The notes beneath the pieces are model-generated. The model was not told where the DNA came from, did not search any database, and saw only the letters and a program-made list of their open reading frames with translations. A stretch of 64,000 nt of DNA from Herbidospora yilanensis (GTDB taxonomy: Bacteria > Actinomycetota > Actinomycetes > Streptosporangiales > Streptosporangiaceae), in the NCBI RefSeq assembly GCF_001570565.1, contig NZ_BBXE01000013.1, positions 700,984-764,983 on the forward strand, written 5' to 3'. Position numbers and translations under genes: made by a program. Positions 44,948 to 54,872 of the stretch are shown here, one piece after another; the first letter of the stretch is position 1; each line of letters opens with the position of its first letter.

Positions 44948-45751
44948 TTATGTAGTGGCGAGCCGCTCTTTGCCGCCGTCGAGCGCCGTCAGAACGAGCG
45001 GGCCTTCCGCGGTGACCGCGACGCTGTGCTCGAAATGCGCCGACGCCTTGCCGTCCTGGGTGACGACCGTCCAGTCGTCGGCCAGCACGCGGGTCTGGTC
45101 GGTGCCCAGGTTGACCATCGGCTCGATCGCCAGGCACATGCCGGCCTCCAGCTTCGGGCCCCGGCCGGGCTTGCCGTGGTTGGCCACCCACGGGTCCATG
45201 TGCATCTCGGTGCCGATGCCGTGGCCGCCGTACTCCTGGGGGATGCCGTAGCGGCCCTGGGAGCGCACGTAGCGCTCGACCTGGTGCCCGACGTCCGACA
45301 GGTGGGCGCCGACCTTCAGGGCCCGGATGCCGGCCCACATCGAGTCCTCGGTGACCCGGATCAGCTCCAGCAGCTTCGGGTCGACCTCTCCCACCGGGAC
45401 GGTGACGGCCGAGTCGCCGTGCCAGCCGTCGAGGATCGCGCCGCAGTCGATCGAGATGATGTCGCCCTCGCGGAGCGGCCGCGCGTCGGTGGGGATCCCG
45501 TGCACGACCTCCTGGTTGACCGACGCGCAGATCGTCGCGGGGAAGCCCTGGTAACCCTTGAACGACGGGATCGCGCCCTCGTCCCTGATCGCCTTCTCGG
45601 CGATGGCGTCGAGGTCGAGCGGCGTCATGCCCGGCTCGACCGACCGCCTCAGCAGGTCGAGCGTGCGCCCGACGACGAGGCCGGCCGCGCGCATCTTCAG
45701 GATCTGCTCGGGCGACTTGATCTGGATCCCGTGCTTGTTCTTCCGAAACAT
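44948..45751 (-). CDS. map: type I methionine aminopeptidase
   Basis: A 267-residue MetAP that removes initiator Met. The pita-bread fold metal ligands are in ISIDCGAILDGWHGDSAVTV (two Asp), GGHGIGTEMH (His), LAIEPMVN (Glu) and the final FEHSVAVT (Glu). The N-terminus (IQIKSPEQILKMRAAGLVVG) is normal. Start ATG 45751 with TAAGGA directly before it. In the secY-adk-map order, separated from adk by a hairpin. Confidence 0.96.
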   Translation of the reverse strand: MFRKNKHGIQIKSPEQILKMRAAGLVVGRTLDLLRRSVEPGMTPLDLDAIAEKAIRDEGAIPSFKGYQGFPATICASVNQEVVHGIPTDARPLREGDIISIDCGAILDGWHGDSAVTVPVGEVDPKLLELIRVTEDSMWAGIRALKVGAHLSDVGHQVERYVRSQGRYGIPQEYGGHGIGTEMHMDPWVANHGKPGRGPKLEAGMCLAIEPMVNLGTDQTRVLADDWTVVTQDGKASAHFEHSVAVTAEGPLVLTALDGGKERLATT

Positions 45752-45821
45752 TCCTTAGGCACCCCTTGGGTGGATCAACTTTCAGGGGCATATGCCCGAT
45801 TAATACATTGTCCACTACATG

Positions 45822-45860
45822 CGGAACGCCACCCCACGTCATCCGTGAGGTGGCGTTCCG
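45822..45860 (-). terminator. hairpin after adk
   Basis: CGGAACGCCACC (45822-45833) pairs perfectly with GGTGGCGTTCCG (45849-45860); the loop itself holds a CACG/CGTG mini stem. It starts 15 bases after the adk stop. No T run follows, so readthrough into map is possible. Confidence 0.65.
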
Positions 45861-45875
45861 AGTGGATCTTGCGGG

Positions 45876-46550
45876 TCAGCCTTCGTCTTCGGTGTGACCG
45901 CGCGTGAACTTGCGCAGTTCGCCCATCGCGCGGGCGGTCACCTCTTCGACGGGGCCGGTCGCGTCGACGCCGCGCAGGATGCCCTCGTCGGCGTAGAAGT
46001 TGATCAGCGGCGACGTCTGCTCCTGGTAGACCTCCAGGCGGTGCCTGATGGTCTCCTCGCGGTCGTCGTCACGCTGGAACAACTCGCCGCCGCAGGCGTC
46101 GCAGACGCCCTCCTTCTTGGGCGGGTCGAAGTCGACGTGCCAGACCTTGCCACACGAACGGCAGGTGCGACGACCCGCGAGGCGGCGGACCACCTCGTCG
46201 TCGTCGACCACGAGTTCCAGCACCAGGTCGAGCCCGGAGCCCAGGTCAGCCAGCATCTTCTTGAGGACCTCGGCCTGCGCCACGTTCCGCGGGAATCCGT
46301 CGAGCAGGAAACCGTCCTGCGCGTCGTCTTCCGCGAGGCGACCGCGGACCATCGCGATCGTGACCTCGTCGGGAACCAGGTCCCCGCGGTCCATGTAGGT
46401 CTTGGCCAGCTTTCCGAGCTCCGTGCCACCCGACACGTTGGCGCGGAAAATGTCACCTGTCGAGATTTTCGGGATCGACAGATGTGATGCGATGAACTGG
46501 GCCTGCGTCCCCTTGCCCGCTCCGGGGGGCCCGACCAGGACGAGACGCAC
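45876..46550 (-). CDS. adk: adenylate kinase
   Basis: A 224-residue long-form adenylate kinase. The P-loop is [13 protein letters not shown], the NMP site has [17 protein letters not shown] and [11 protein letters not shown]. The lid carries four cysteines, CRSCGKVW and CDACGG, a zinc-type lid usual in Gram-positives. GTG at 46550 shares one base with the TAG stop of secY, so the two are coupled. Confidence 0.96.
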   Translation of the reverse strand: MRLVLVGPPGAGKGTQAQFIASHLSIPKISTGDIFRANVSGGTELGKLAKTYMDRGDLVPDEVTIAMVRGRLAEDDAQDGFLLDGFPRNVAQAEVLKKMLADLGSGLDLVLELVVDDDEVVRRLAGRRTCRSCGKVWHVDFDPPKKEGVCDACGGELFQRDDDREETIRHRLEVYQEQTSPLINFYADEGILRGVDATGPVEEVTARAMGELRKFTRGHTEDEG

Positions 46551-47866
46551 TATCTCAGGAAGCCCTCGTAGTTGCGCTGCTGGAGCTGGCTCTCGATCTG
46601 CTTCACCGTGTCGAGACCGACACCCACCATGATCAGAATGCTCGTTCCTCCGAACGGGAAGTTCTGGGTAGCGCCGGCCAGCGTGAGGGCGAAGATCGGG
46701 ACCATGGAGATAAGGCCCAGATACAGCGACCCCGGTGCGGTCAACCGGGTGAGCACGTAGTTCAGGTACTCGGCGGTCGGCCGGCCCGGACGGATGCCCG
46801 GAATGAACCCACCGTACTTCTTCATGTTGTCGGCGACTTCAACGGGGTTGAAGGTGATGGACACGTAGAAGTACGTGAAGAACACGATCAGGAGGAAGAA
46901 GGTCGCCATGTAGATCGGGGTGTCGCCGGAACCGAAGTTCTGGGCGATCCACTCGACCACGACGTTGCTCTCCTGGCTGTTGGCGAACAGCGTCACCAGC
47001 AGCTGAGGCAGGTAGAGCAGCGAGGAGGCGAAGATGACCGGGATGATGCCGGCCTGGTTGACCTTCAGCGGGATGTAGGTCGAGGTGCCGCCGTACATCC
47101 GGCGGCCGACCATGCGCTTGGCGTACTGCACCGGGATGCGGCGCTGGGCCTGCTCCACGAAGACGACCGCGGCGATCATGAAGATGCCGACGATCATGAC
47201 GATCGTGAAGGTGAAGGCGCCCTTCTGCCGGAAGATGTTCATCAGTTCCGACGGGAAGACCGCGATGATCTGAGTGAAGATCAGGATCGACATGCCGTTG
47301 CCGACGCCGCGGTCGGTGATGAGCTCACCGAGCCACATGATGACGGCGGTACCCGCGGTCATCGTGATGACCATCACGACGACGGTGAAGATGTCGTCGT
47401 TGAGCAGGATCGGGAGATCGTTGGCGGAGGTGCCGAACAACTGTCCGGACCGGGCCAGCGCGACGAAGGCCGTCGACTGGAGAACCGCCAGGCCGATGGT
47501 GAGATACCGGGTGTACTGTGTGATCTTCGCAGTGCCCGCCTGGCCCTCCTTCTTGAGGGCTTCGAGGCGAGGGATCACGACAGTCAGCAGCTGCAGGATG
47601 ATGCTGGCCGTGATGTAGGGCATGATGCCCAGCGCGAACACTGAAAGCTTCAGCAACGCGCCGCCACTGAAGAGCTGGACCATCCCGTAGATGCTGCTGA
47701 GTTCGCTAGATTGAGCCGCTTCCAGAGCCTTACGGGCGTTCTCCGTGTTCACACCGGGCGTCGGCAGCACCGAGCCCAGGCGGAAGATCACAATGATACC
47801 CAGGGTGAAAAGCAGCTTCTTGCGCAGGTCCGGCGTCCGGAATGCCCGGGTAAGAGCGGTTAGCAC
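46550..47866 (-). CDS. secY: protein translocase subunit SecY
   Basis: A 438-residue SecY with ten hydrophobic helices, the membrane channel of the Sec pathway. Start GTG 47866 follows AGGAGGGACC and gives [20 protein letters not shown], the usual N-terminus. The plug/TM2 region has [20 protein letters not shown], and the cytoplasmic loops [20 protein letters not shown]. An in-frame extension to 47977 has no family support. It is separated from rplO by 215 bases with dyads, suggesting its own promoter. Confidence 0.96.
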   Translation of the reverse strand: MLTALTRAFRTPDLRKKLLFTLGIIVIFRLGSVLPTPGVNTENARKALEAAQSSELSSIYGMVQLFSGGALLKLSVFALGIMPYITASIILQLLTVVIPRLEALKKEGQAGTAKITQYTRYLTIGLAVLQSTAFVALARSGQLFGTSANDLPILLNDDIFTVVVMVITMTAGTAVIMWLGELITDRGVGNGMSILIFTQIIAVFPSELMNIFRQKGAFTFTIVMIVGIFMIAAVVFVEQAQRRIPVQYAKRMVGRRMYGGTSTYIPLKVNQAGIIPVIFASSLLYLPQLLVTLFANSQESNVVVEWIAQNFGSGDTPIYMATFFLLIVFFTYFYVSITFNPVEVADNMKKYGGFIPGIRPGRPTAEYLNYVLTRLTAPGSLYLGLISMVPIFALTLAGATQNFPFGGTSILIMVGVGLDTVKQIESQLQQRNYEGFLR

Positions 47867-47988
47867 GGTCCCTCCTGCGCGCCAGAGACGCGGTAACGGT
47901 GAGCGATGGTGCGGGGGTCGTCCATCGGCAGGTCTTCTTGCGGGTCTTACCAAAACAACAGGTCTTACAAATGACAAACGAGCGGTTT

Positions 47989-48012
47989 GACAGTGAGACT
48001 CGGCTCACTGTC
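47989..48012 (-). other. palindrome upstream of secY
   Basis: GACAGTGAG (47989-47997), a six-base spacer and CTCACTGTC (48004-48012) form a perfect 9-pair dyad between the rplO terminator and secY. On the minus strand TTGTCA follows about 15 bases later and could be a -35 box for a secY promoter. Operator, second terminator or mRNA structure cannot be told apart. Confidence 0.5.
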
Positions 48013-48034
48013 CAGCGAACTCTAACGCACTACG

Positions 48035-48065
48035 GGCGCGGAGGCTCATAACGAGCCCCCGCGCC
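48035..48065 (-). terminator. terminator-like hairpin after rplO
   Basis: GGCGCGG-A-GGCTC (48035-48047) pairs with GAGCC-C-CCGCGCC (48053-48065) around ATAAC, 12 pairs with one mismatch. It starts 16 bases after the rplO stop on the minus strand and probably marks the end of the spc cluster. Confidence 0.6.
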
Positions 48066-48081
48066 TCGTGATGCGTGAGGC

Positions 48082-48537
48082 CTACAGCTCCGTGGTGGAG
48101 CCGCCGGCCGCGGCGATCTTCTCCTTGGCACTGGCGGAGAAGGCGTGCGCCTGCACGTTCAACGCCACGGAGATCTCGCCGGTTCCGAGAACCTTGACCA
48201 GTTCGTTCTTCCGGACCAGACCGTTCGCCACCAGGTCGGCGACGGTCACGTCGCCACCGGAGGAGAAGACCTCGCCCAGCTTGTCAAGGTTGACGACCTG
48301 GTAGGTCGTCTTGAACAGGGAGTTGGAGAAGCCCTTCAGCTTCGGCAGCCGCCGCTGGAGCGGAACCTGGCCACCTTCGAAGCCGAGAGGCACGGTGGTA
48401 CGGGAGTGGGAACCCTTCGTACCACGACCGGACGTCTTGCCCTTGGAGCCCTCGCCGCGGCCCTTGCGGACCTTGGCCTTGTTGGCACCCGGAGCGGGAC
48501 GCAGGTCATGAATCTTCAGCGGTGCGTTCTCAGTCAT
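48082..48537 (-). CDS. rplO: 50S ribosomal protein L15
   Basis: A 151-residue L15: [20 protein letters not shown], the Gly/Arg-rich [39 protein letters not shown] and a C-terminal [20 protein letters not shown]. Start ATG 48537, two bases after rpmD. Last ribosomal gene before secY. Confidence 0.97.
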   Translation of the reverse strand: MTENAPLKIHDLRPAPGANKAKVRKGRGEGSKGKTSGRGTKGSHSRTTVPLGFEGGQVPLQRRLPKLKGFSNSLFKTTYQVVNLDKLGEVFSSGGDVTVADLVANGLVRKNELVKVLGTGEISVALNVQAHAFSASAKEKIAAAGGSTTEL

Positions 48538-48539
48538 GA

Positions 48540-48722
48540 CTAGTCGACCTCTTCAACCTCGACGAGGTGCGTCACGACGGCGACCATCCCGCGGATCTCG
48601 GGACGGTCCTCCTTCACGACGACGTCGCCGATTCGCTTCAGGCCAAGCGAACGCAGCGAGTCACGCTGGTTCTGCTTGCCGCCGATCTTGGACCGGGTCT
48701 GCGTGATCTTCAGGCGGGCCAT
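48540..48722 (-). CDS. rpmD: 50S ribosomal protein L30
   Basis: A 60-residue L30 from ATG 48722: [40 protein letters not shown] and the acidic end [10 protein letters not shown]. It lies two bases after rpsE and two before rplO. Length is normal. Confidence 0.97.
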   Translation of the reverse strand: MARLKITQTRSKIGGKQNQRDSLRSLGLKRIGDVVVKEDRPEIRGMVAVVTHLVEVEEVD

Positions 48723-48724
48723 GT

Positions 48725-49357
48725 TCAGCTCCCCGCCTTCGCAGCGGCGGCGGCCTCGGCGAGACCCTCGGCGCGCGCCTTGAGCATCGCCTTGGGGGCG
48801 ACGTCCTCGATCGGCAGACCACGGCGGGCGGCGATCTCCTCGGGGCGCGAGAGGCCCTTCAGAGCCGCCACGGTGGCGTGCACGATGTTGATCGGGTTGT
48901 CCGAGCCGAGCGACTTGGACAGCACGTCGTGGATCCCGGCGCACTCCAGGACCGCGCGCACCGGGCCACCCGCGATGACACCGGTACCGGGCGAGGCCGG
49001 ACGCAGCAGGACGACGCCGGCGGCGTCCTCCCCCTGCACGGTGTGCGGGATGGTGCCCTGGATGCGCGGCACCTTGAAGAAGTGCTTCTTGGCCTCCTCG
49101 ACACCCTTGGCGATCGCCGCGGGCACCTCCTTGGCCTTGCCGTAGCCGACCCCGACGAGGCCGTTGCCGTCGCCGACGATGACCAGCGCGGTGAAGCTGA
49201 AGCGCCGACCACCCTTGACGACCTTGGCCACGCGGTTGATCTTCACGACGCGCTCGATGTACGAGACGCCCTTCTCCTGGGCGCCACCGCGGCGATCGTC
49301 ACGACGTTCCCGCCGCTCGCCACCGCCGCCGGCACCCCGACGCGGAGCTCCAGCCAT
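48725..49357 (-). CDS. rpsE: 30S ribosomal protein S5
   Basis: A 210-residue S5. The first ~35 residues are Gly/Arg-rich ([20 protein letters not shown]). Then come the double-stranded RNA-binding half, with [21 protein letters not shown], and the C-terminal half with [20 protein letters not shown] and [19 protein letters not shown]. Spectinomycin-site loop VVKGGRR is wild type. Between rplR and rpmD in the spc cluster. Confidence 0.97.
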   Translation of the reverse strand: MAGAPRRGAGGGGERRERRDDRRGGAQEKGVSYIERVVKINRVAKVVKGGRRFSFTALVIVGDGNGLVGVGYGKAKEVPAAIAKGVEEAKKHFFKVPRIQGTIPHTVQGEDAAGVVLLRPASPGTGVIAGGPVRAVLECAGIHDVLSKSLGSDNPINIVHATVAALKGLSRPEEIAARRGLPIEDVAPKAMLKARAEGLAEAAAAAKAGS

Positions 49358-49394
49358 CAGTGGTTCCTCTTCTCATTGCTCATAGGACGGGTCA

Positions 49395-49772
49395 TCAGAA
49401 ACTCAACCCGCCTTCACGGGCGCTGTCCGCCAGGGCCGCGATGCGGCCCGCGTAGCGGTTGCCACCGCGGTCGAAGACGACCGAAGTGATCCCGGCGTCC
49501 TTGGCCCGCTGAGCGAGAAGCTCGCCGACCTTCTTCGCCTTCTCGGTCTTGTCGGCCTCAAGGGAACGCAGCGAGGAGTCCATGGTGGACGCGCTCACGA
49601 TCGTGTGACCCTTGCCGTCGTCGACGATCTGCACGAACAGGTGCCGCGCGGACCGGTTCACGACCAGGCGCGGACGCTCCAGCGTGCCGACGACGTTCTT
49701 CCGCACACGGCGGTGGCGGCGGGCTCGCGAAATGGCGCGAGCGGCGCTGTGCTTGCCGTACTTCGCAGCCAT
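49395..49772 (-). CDS. rplR: 50S ribosomal protein L18
   Basis: A 125-residue L18, a 5S rRNA-binding protein: [40 protein letters not shown] and [23 protein letters not shown] 49772, two bases after rplF; 37 bases separate it from rpsE downstream. Confidence 0.97.
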   Translation of the reverse strand: MAAKYGKHSAARAISRARRHRRVRKNVVGTLERPRLVVNRSARHLFVQIVDDGKGHTIVSASTMDSSLRSLEADKTEKAKKVGELLAQRAKDAGITSVVFDRGGNRYAGRIAALADSAREGGLSF

Positions 49773-49774
49773 GA

Positions 49775-50317
49775 CTACTTACCAGCCTTTCCGACCTTCT
49801 TGCGGACGACTTCGCCCTGGTAGCGCACGCCCTTGCCCTTGTACGGGTCGGGCTTGCGCAGCTTGCGGATGTTGGCCGAGACCTCGCCGACCTTCTGCTT
49901 GTCGATCCCGTCCACGTGGAACAGGGTCGGCTTCTCGACGCGGAAGGAGATGCCCTCCGGCGCGTCGACGATCACCGGGTGGCTGAAGCCGAGCGAGAAC
50001 TCGAGCTGCGTCGGGCCCTTGGCCTGAACGCGGTAGCCGACGCCGACGATCTCCAACGTCTTCGAGTAACCCGCGGTCACACCGGTCACCATGTTGGCGA
50101 TCAGGGTGCGGGACAGGCCGTGCAGCGCACGGACCTTGTTCTCGTCGTTGGGACGGGTGACGGCGAGATTGCCGTCGTCACCGCGCGAAACCTCGATGGG
50201 CTCGGCGACGGTGTGAGAAAGCGTGCCCTTCGGGCCCTTGACCTGGACACTCCGGCCGTCGATCGTGATGTCGACACCGCTCGGTACAGGGATGGGCAGC
50301 CGTCCGATTCGCGACAT
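49775..50317 (-). CDS. rplF: 50S ribosomal protein L6
   Basis: A 180-residue L6 with two similar domains: [36 protein letters not shown] in the first and [19 protein letters not shown] with [19 protein letters not shown] in the second. It is near the GTPase centre of the 50S subunit. ATG 50317, 18 bases after rpsH. Confidence 0.97.
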   Translation of the reverse strand: MSRIGRLPIPVPSGVDITIDGRSVQVKGPKGTLSHTVAEPIEVSRGDDGNLAVTRPNDENKVRALHGLSRTLIANMVTGVTAGYSKTLEIVGVGYRVQAKGPTQLEFSLGFSHPVIVDAPEGISFRVEKPTLFHVDGIDKQKVGEVSANIRKLRKPDPYKGKGVRYQGEVVRKKVGKAGK

Positions 50318-50335
50318 GCTGTGGTTCCTCCCCTC

Positions 50336-50734
50336 TTACCAGACGTAGGCGAGGACTTCCCCGCCCACTCCGCGCTTGCCGGCCTGCTTGTCGGTCATCA
50401 GGCCGCCGGACGTCGAGATGATCGCGACGCCCAGCCCGCCCAGGACTCGGGGCAGGTTGTCCTTCTTGGCGTAAACCCGCAGGCCGGGCTTGGAAACCCG
50501 GCGGATGCCGGCGAGCGAACGCTCACGGCTCGGGCCGAACTTCAGCTCCACCACGAGGTTCTTTCCGACCTTGGCGTCTTCGACGCTCCAGGACTGGATG
50601 TAGCCCTCCTGCTGGAGGATCTCGGCGATGTGCGCCTTGATCTTCGAGTACGGCATGGTCACGGTGTCGTGATACGCCGAGTTCGCGTTACGCAGACGCG
50701 TCAGCATGTCTGCGATCGGGTCGGTCATCGTCAT
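50336..50734 (-). CDS. rpsH: 30S ribosomal protein S8
   Basis: A 132-residue S8: [59 protein letters not shown] and the C-terminal [11 protein letters not shown]. In E. coli S8 represses the spc operon by binding rplE mRNA; no copy of that site is evident here. Start ATG 50734. Confidence 0.97.
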   Translation of the reverse strand: MTMTDPIADMLTRLRNANSAYHDTVTMPYSKIKAHIAEILQQEGYIQSWSVEDAKVGKNLVVELKFGPSRERSLAGIRRVSKPGLRVYAKKDNLPRVLGGLGVAIISTSGGLMTDKQAGKRGVGGEVLAYVW

Positions 50735-50803
50735 GATCGATGGCCCTCCTCGCCGCGGTTTCCCAAAAATGAAGGGGACCTACGGCGTAGTGATGCTCTG
50801 GAA

Positions 50804-50989
50804 TTACCAGCTGGACTTGGTGATGCCGGGCAGCTCGCCCCGGTGCGCCATCTCGCGGAAGCACACGCGGCACAGGCCGAACTTACGGTAGACGGCGCGC
50901 GGGCGGCCGCAGCGCGAACAACGAGTGTACGCCCGGACCTCGAACTTCTGCTTGCGGGCCGCCTTGACCTTCAGTGACGTCTTCGCCAT
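50804..50989 (-). CDS. rpsN: 30S ribosomal protein S14 type Z
   Basis: A 61-residue zinc-binding S14: [20 protein letters not shown] then [20 protein letters not shown] with the Cys-x2-Cys ... Cys-x2-Cys ligands (CSRC and CRVC) and the end [10 protein letters not shown]. This is the short C+ form; a zinc-free paralogue may exist elsewhere. It lies five bases after rplE and 69 before rpsH. Confidence 0.97.
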   Translation of the reverse strand: MAKTSLKVKAARKQKFEVRAYTRCSRCGRPRAVYRKFGLCRVCFREMAHRGELPGITKSSW

Positions 50990-50994
50990 TTAGA

Positions 50995-51564
50995 TCAGGC
51001 CTCCTTGAACGGGAAACCGAGCAGCTTCAGCAGCGCGCGGCCCTCGTCGTCTGTGCGGGCGGTCGTGACGACCGTGATGTCCATACCGCGCTGCCGGTCG
51101 ACCTTGTCCTGGTCGATCTCGTGGAACATGACCTGCTCGGTGAGACCGAAGGTGTAGTTGCCGTGCCCGTCGAACTGCTTGGGCGACAGACCACGGAAGT
51201 CGCGGATACGCGGCAGGGCCAGCGACAGCAGGCGGTCGAGGAACTCCCACATGCGGTCGCCGCGCAGCGTGACGTGCGCGCCGATCGGCATGCCCTCACG
51301 CAGTTTGAACTGCGCGATGGACTTGCGGGCGCGGACGACGGCCGGCTTCTGGCCGGTGATGGCGGTGAGGTCGCGAACCGCGCCCTCGATCAGCTTGGAG
51401 TCGCGAGCGGCCTCGCCGACGCCCATGTTCACCTTGATCTTGGTGAGCCCGGGGGTCAGCATGACGTTCTCGATGCCGAACTGCTCGCGCAGCTGGGCCG
51501 CGATCTCCTCGCGGTACTTCTGCTTGAGACGGGGGGTCACCCGCTCAGCGGTCTGGGCAGTCAC
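50995..51564 (-). CDS. rplE: 50S ribosomal protein L5
   Basis: A 189-residue L5, which binds 5S r[62 protein letters not shown] and [20 protein letters not shown]. Its start overlaps the rplX stop by four bases. Confidence 0.97.
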   Translation of the reverse strand: MTAQTAERVTPRLKQKYREEIAAQLREQFGIENVMLTPGLTKIKVNMGVGEAARDSKLIEGAVRDLTAITGQKPAVVRARKSIAQFKLREGMPIGAHVTLRGDRMWEFLDRLLSLALPRIRDFRGLSPKQFDGHGNYTFGLTEQVMFHEIDQDKVDRQRGMDITVVTTARTDDEGRALLKLLGFPFKEA

Positions 51565-51833
51565 TTGGCGTCCTCGTCCTTCGGCTTCTCGTCATCCTTG
51601 AGCTTCTTGACGTTGCTCACGTGGATGGGGGCCTCCAGGGTGGTGACGCCGCCTTCCTTGGCGCCGCGGGGACCCTGGTTGGTCTCCTTCGAGTGCTTCT
51701 TGATCATGTTCACGCCGGCGACGATCACGCGATCCTCGGTCGGCAGCGCGGCGATGACCCGGCCCTTGGCGCCCTTGTCCTTGCCCGCGATGACCTGAAC
51801 CAGGTCACCCTTCTTCACGTGCAGCTTCCCCAT
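51561..51833 (-). CDS. rplX: 50S ribosomal protein L24
   Basis: A 90-residue L24 with the KOW motif [20 protein letters not shown], then [20 protein letters not shown] and [18 protein letters not shown]. It is shorter than the usual ~105 residues, ending soon after the conserved core. ATG 51833 directly follows the rplN stop (TAAATG). Confidence 0.96.
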   Translation of the reverse strand: MGKLHVKKGDLVQVIAGKDKGAKGRVIAALPTEDRVIVAGVNMIKKHSKETNQGPRGAKEGGVTTLEAPIHVSNVKKLKDDEKPKDEDAK

Positions 51834-52202
51834 TTAGAGCACCTCCGGCGCCAGCGAGATGATGCGCATGAACTTCTTGTCACGCAGCTCGCGGCCGACC
51901 GGGCCGAAAATACGCGTGCCCCGGGGGTCGCCACTGTCCTTGATGATGACCGCGGCGTTCTCGTCGAACTTGATGTACGACCCGTCCTGACGGCGGCGCT
52001 CCTTGACGGTGCGGACGATGACGGCCTTGACGACGTCACCCTTCTTCACACCGCCGCCGGGGATCGCGTCCTTGACGGTGGCGACGATGATGTCGCCGAT
52101 CCCGGCGTAGCGACGCCCAGAGCCACCGAGAACGCGGATGCAGAGGATCTCCTTGGCACCCGTGTTGTCGGCGACCTTGAGTCGCGACTCCTGCTGAATC
52201 AC
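51834..52202 (-). CDS. rplN: 50S ribosomal protein L14
   Basis: A 122-residue L14 from GTG 52202 (AGGAG upstream): [60 protein letters not shown] and the C-terminal [18 protein letters not shown]. First gene of the spc cluster, 189 bases after rpsQ. Confidence 0.97.
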   Translation of the reverse strand: MIQQESRLKVADNTGAKEILCIRVLGGSGRRYAGIGDIIVATVKDAIPGGGVKKGDVVKAVIVRTVKERRRQDGSYIKFDENAAVIIKDSGDPRGTRIFGPVGRELRDKKFMRIISLAPEVL

Positions 52203-52391
52203 AGCTGAACTCCTGATGTGTCGTGCCGGTTCTCGGGGCGGGCCCCGAGCCTGGCCGAACCTACATGTCTTGTCCCTCGGCGCCAGACGAACCGCCGCCG
52301 CGGGCGAACCTCCCGTACGCGAGAGGCTCCTTGGACACCGTCATGGGGGCCGGGCCGAAGCACGGCCCCCACGAGGCGCGATCGCGTTATA
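52203..52391 (-). other. S10/spc boundary region with two hairpins
   Basis: The 189-base gap between rpsQ and rplN breaks an otherwise tight cluster. A stem TGGGGGCCG (52344-52352) / CGGCCCCCA (52363-52371) follows rpsQ, and a second, CTCGGGG (52232-52238) / CCCCGAG (52243-52249) with loop CGGG, precedes rplN. Neither has a T run. The place corresponds to the S10/spc operon boundary of E. coli, so attenuation plus a local promoter is plausible, though I find no clear promoter. Confidence 0.5.
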
Positions 52392-52697
52392 TTACTTGGC
52401 CCGCTCGAGGATCTCGACCACACGCCAGCGCTTGGTCGCCGACAGCGGACGGGTCTCCATGAGGAGGACACGGTCGCCGACGCCGGCGGTGTTCTCCTCG
52501 TCGTGAGCCTTGTACTTGGTCGTACGGCGGATGACCTTGCCGTACAGCGGGTGCTTCACACGGTCTTCGACGGCGACGACGACGGTCTTGTCCATCTTGT
52601 CGCTGACGACCAGGCCCTCACGGGTCTTGCGGTAGTTCCGCGTGGTCTTCTCGTCCGTGCTCGAAACGGTCTCGACGTTCTCAGTTGTTTCAGCCAT
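52392..52697 (-). CDS. rpsQ: 30S ribosomal protein S17
   Basis: A 101-residue S17 (OB fold) from ATG 52697: [40 protein letters not shown] and [20 protein letters not shown]. The first ~25 residues ([16 protein letters not shown]) are a non-conserved leader. Overlaps the end of rpmC by eight bases. Confidence 0.96.
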   Translation of the reverse strand: MAETTENVETVSSTDEKTTRNYRKTREGLVVSDKMDKTVVVAVEDRVKHPLYGKVIRRTTKYKAHDEENTAGVGDRVLLMETRPLSATKRWRVVEILERAK

Positions 52698-52926
52698 CGC
52701 TCGGCTCCTTCTCGACCGTGACGATTCCAAGCTCGCGCTCGCGCATCACGGTGTAGATACGGGCGATCTCGCGGCGGACGGCGCGCAGCCGCCCGTGGCT
52801 CTCCAACTGTCCGGTCGCCGCCTGGAAGCGGAGGTTGAACAGCTCCTCCTTGGCCTCCTTGAGCTTCTGGACGAGCACCTCCCCGTCCTCCACGCGCAGC
52901 TCACCGGCGGTCAGGCCCTTAGCCAT
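52690..52926 (-). CDS. rpmC: 50S ribosomal protein L29
   Basis: A 78-residue L29 helical hairpin from ATG 52926: [40 protein letters not shown] and [20 protein letters not shown]. The ATG shares a base with the rplP stop (TGATG); a GTG one codon earlier is also possible. Confidence 0.96.
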   Translation of the reverse strand: MAKGLTAGELRVEDGEVLVQKLKEAKEELFNLRFQAATGQLESHGRLRAVRREIARIYTVMRERELGIVTVEKEPSDG

Positions 52927-53345
52927 CACGCCTCACCCACTTCACGCTTGACGAACCGGCACTTCATGGGCAGCTTGTGCATCGCACGGCGCATCGCCTC
53001 GCGGGCGATGGGCTCGGCGACACCCGACAGCTCGAACATGACGCGACCGGGCTTGACGTTGGCGATCCACCACTCGGGCGAACCCTTACCGGAACCCATT
53101 CGCGTTTCCGCGGGCTTCTTGGTGAGGGGACGGTCGGGGTAGATGTTGATCCACACCTTGCCGCCACGGCGGATGTGCCGGGTCATGGCGATACGAGCCG
53201 ACTCGATCTGACGGTTGGTCACGTAGGAGTGCTCAAGCGCCTGAATGCCGAACTCGCCGAACACGACCCGGGTGCCGCCCTTGGCGGCTCCGCTGCGGTC
53301 AGGCCGGTGCTGCTTGCGGTGCTTGACCCTGCGCGGGATCAGCAT
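52926..53345 (-). CDS. rplP: 50S ribosomal protein L16
   Basis: A 139-residue L16: [27 protein letters not shown]-like [40 protein letters not shown] and [20 protein letters not shown]. Located near the A-site tRNA elbow on the 50S subunit. Two bases follow rpsC before its ATG. Confidence 0.97.
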   Translation of the reverse strand: MLIPRRVKHRKQHRPDRSGAAKGGTRVVFGEFGIQALEHSYVTNRQIESARIAMTRHIRRGGKVWINIYPDRPLTKKPAETRMGSGKGSPEWWIANVKPGRVMFELSGVAEPIAREAMRRAMHKLPMKCRFVKREVGEA

Positions 53346-53347
53346 GG

Positions 53348-54199
53348 TCAGCTCCCTTCAGCACCCGGCTGCTCCGCCGGGCCGGTCTCGGGGGCGGCCT
53401 GGGCGGCCGCCTCATTGCGGGGGGCGCGGTCGCCACGACCGGCACCGGCGCCACGGCGCGGACGGTCGCCACCGCCACGACGGGGACGCTCGGCGCCGCC
53501 GCCACGACGGTCGTTGTCGCGACGCTGGCCACCGGCGCGGGCGCCGGCAGCGGCGGCCTCACGCTCGGCGCGGCTGGTCGGGGCCTCGCCCTTGTAGATC
53601 CAGACCTTCACGCCGATGCGGCCGAAGGTCGTCTTGGCCTCGTAGAAGCCGTAGTCGATGTCGGCGCGGAGCGTGTGCAGGGGCACGCGGCCCTCGCGGT
53701 AGAACTCCGAACGCGACATCTCCGCGCCGCCCAGACGACCCGAGCACGCGACCCGGATGCCCTTGGCGCCGCTCTTCATCGCCGACTGCATCGCCTTGCG
53801 CATCGCGCGGCGGAACGAGACACGGCTGGAGAGCTGCTCGGCCACGCCCTGCGCGACGAGCTGCGCGTCGATCTCGGGGTTCTTGACCTCGAGGATGTTG
53901 AGCTGAACCTGCTTCTTGGTCAGCTTCTCCAGGTCGCCGCGGATGCGGTCGGCCTCCGCACCACGACGGCCGATGACAATGCCCGGCCGGGCGGTGTGGA
54001 TGTCGACCTGGACGCGGTCGGTCGTGCGCTCGATCTCGACCTTGGAAATGCCGGCCCGCTCCATGCCCTTCTGCAGCATGCGGCGGATCGCCACGTCCTC
54101 GGCGACGTACGACTTGTAGAGCTTGTCGGCGTACCACCGGCTCTTGAAGTCGGTCGTGATGCCGAGGCGGAACCCGTGCGGGTTAACCTTCTGACCCAC
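53348..54199 (-). CDS. rpsC: 30S ribosomal protein S3
   Basis: A 283-residue S3 from GTG 54199 ([20 protein letters not shown]). It has the KH domain around residue 60-90 ([20 protein letters not shown]), [20 protein letters not shown] and [20 protein letters not shown]. From about residue 215 a long Arg/Gly/Ala-rich tail ([20 protein letters not shown]) extends the protein, as usual in actinobacteria. The GTG overlaps the rplV stop (TAGTG). Confidence 0.97.
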   Translation of the reverse strand: MGQKVNPHGFRLGITTDFKSRWYADKLYKSYVAEDVAIRRMLQKGMERAGISKVEIERTTDRVQVDIHTARPGIVIGRRGAEADRIRGDLEKLTKKQVQLNILEVKNPEIDAQLVAQGVAEQLSSRVSFRRAMRKAMQSAMKSGAKGIRVACSGRLGGAEMSRSEFYREGRVPLHTLRADIDYGFYEAKTTFGRIGVKVWIYKGEAPTSRAEREAAAAGARAGGQRRDNDRRGGGAERPRRGGGDRPRRGAGAGRGDRAPRNEAAAQAAPETGPAEQPGAEGS

Positions 54200-54552
54200 T
54201 AGCGGGCCCTCCCCTTCGGCTCGCGGGACTCCACGATCACGGTGATGTGGCTGGTCCGCTTGTTGATCCGATAGGCGCGACCCTGGGCGCGGGGGCGGAA
54301 CCGCTTGAGCGTCGGGCCCTCGTCGACCCACGCGCGGCTCACGACCAGCGTTTCGCGGTCGAGCTTGAAGTTGTGCTCAGCGTTCGCGATCGCGGACGAG
54401 AGGACCTTGTAAACGGTCTCGCTCGCCGCCTGCGGCGCGAACTGCAGCACGGCCTGCGCCTCCGAAGCGCCCAGGCCGCGAATGAGGTCCACCACGCGGC
54501 GGGCCTTCCGGGGCGTGTGGCGCGCGTACCGCGCCTGTGCCCTGGCTTCCAT
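54199..54552 (-). CDS. rplV: 50S ribosomal protein L22
   Basis: A 117-residue L22: [40 protein letters not shown] and [20 protein letters not shown], the last forming the hairpin that lines the exit tunnel. It shares one base with rpsC and follows rpsS by 30 bases. Confidence 0.97.
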   Translation of the reverse strand: MEARAQARYARHTPRKARRVVDLIRGLGASEAQAVLQFAPQAASETVYKVLSSAIANAEHNFKLDRETLVVSRAWVDEGPTLKRFRPRAQGRAYRINKRTSHITVIVESREPKGRAR

Positions 54553-54582
54553 CGCTGTCTCCTATTGCTTTTCGAAGGACGC

Positions 54583-54861
54583 TTACCGCCGGCTGCGGCG
54601 GTCTTCCTTGACGTGGCTGCGGAAGGTCCGCGTGGGCGCGAACTCGCCGAGCTTGTGGCCGATCATCGACTCGGTGACGAACACCGGGACGTGCTTGCGG
54701 CCGTCGTGGACGGCGATCGTGTGGCCGAGCATGTCGGGCACGATCATGGAGCGCCGCGACCACGTCTTGATGACGTTCTTGGTGCCCTTCTCGTTCTGGA
54801 CGTCCACCTTCTTCTGAAGGTGGTCGTCCACGAAGGGACCCTTCTTAAGGCTACGTGGCAT
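54583..54861 (-). CDS. rpsS: 30S ribosomal protein S19
   Basis: A 92-residue S19: [40 protein letters not shown] and [20 protein letters not shown]. It sits in the 30S head beside S13. Eleven bases separate it from rplB. Confidence 0.97.
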   Translation of the reverse strand: MPRSLKKGPFVDDHLQKKVDVQNEKGTKNVIKTWSRRSMIVPDMLGHTIAVHDGRKHVPVFVTESMIGHKLGEFAPTRTFRSHVKEDRRSRR

Positions 54862-54872
54862 ATCGGCTGCTC

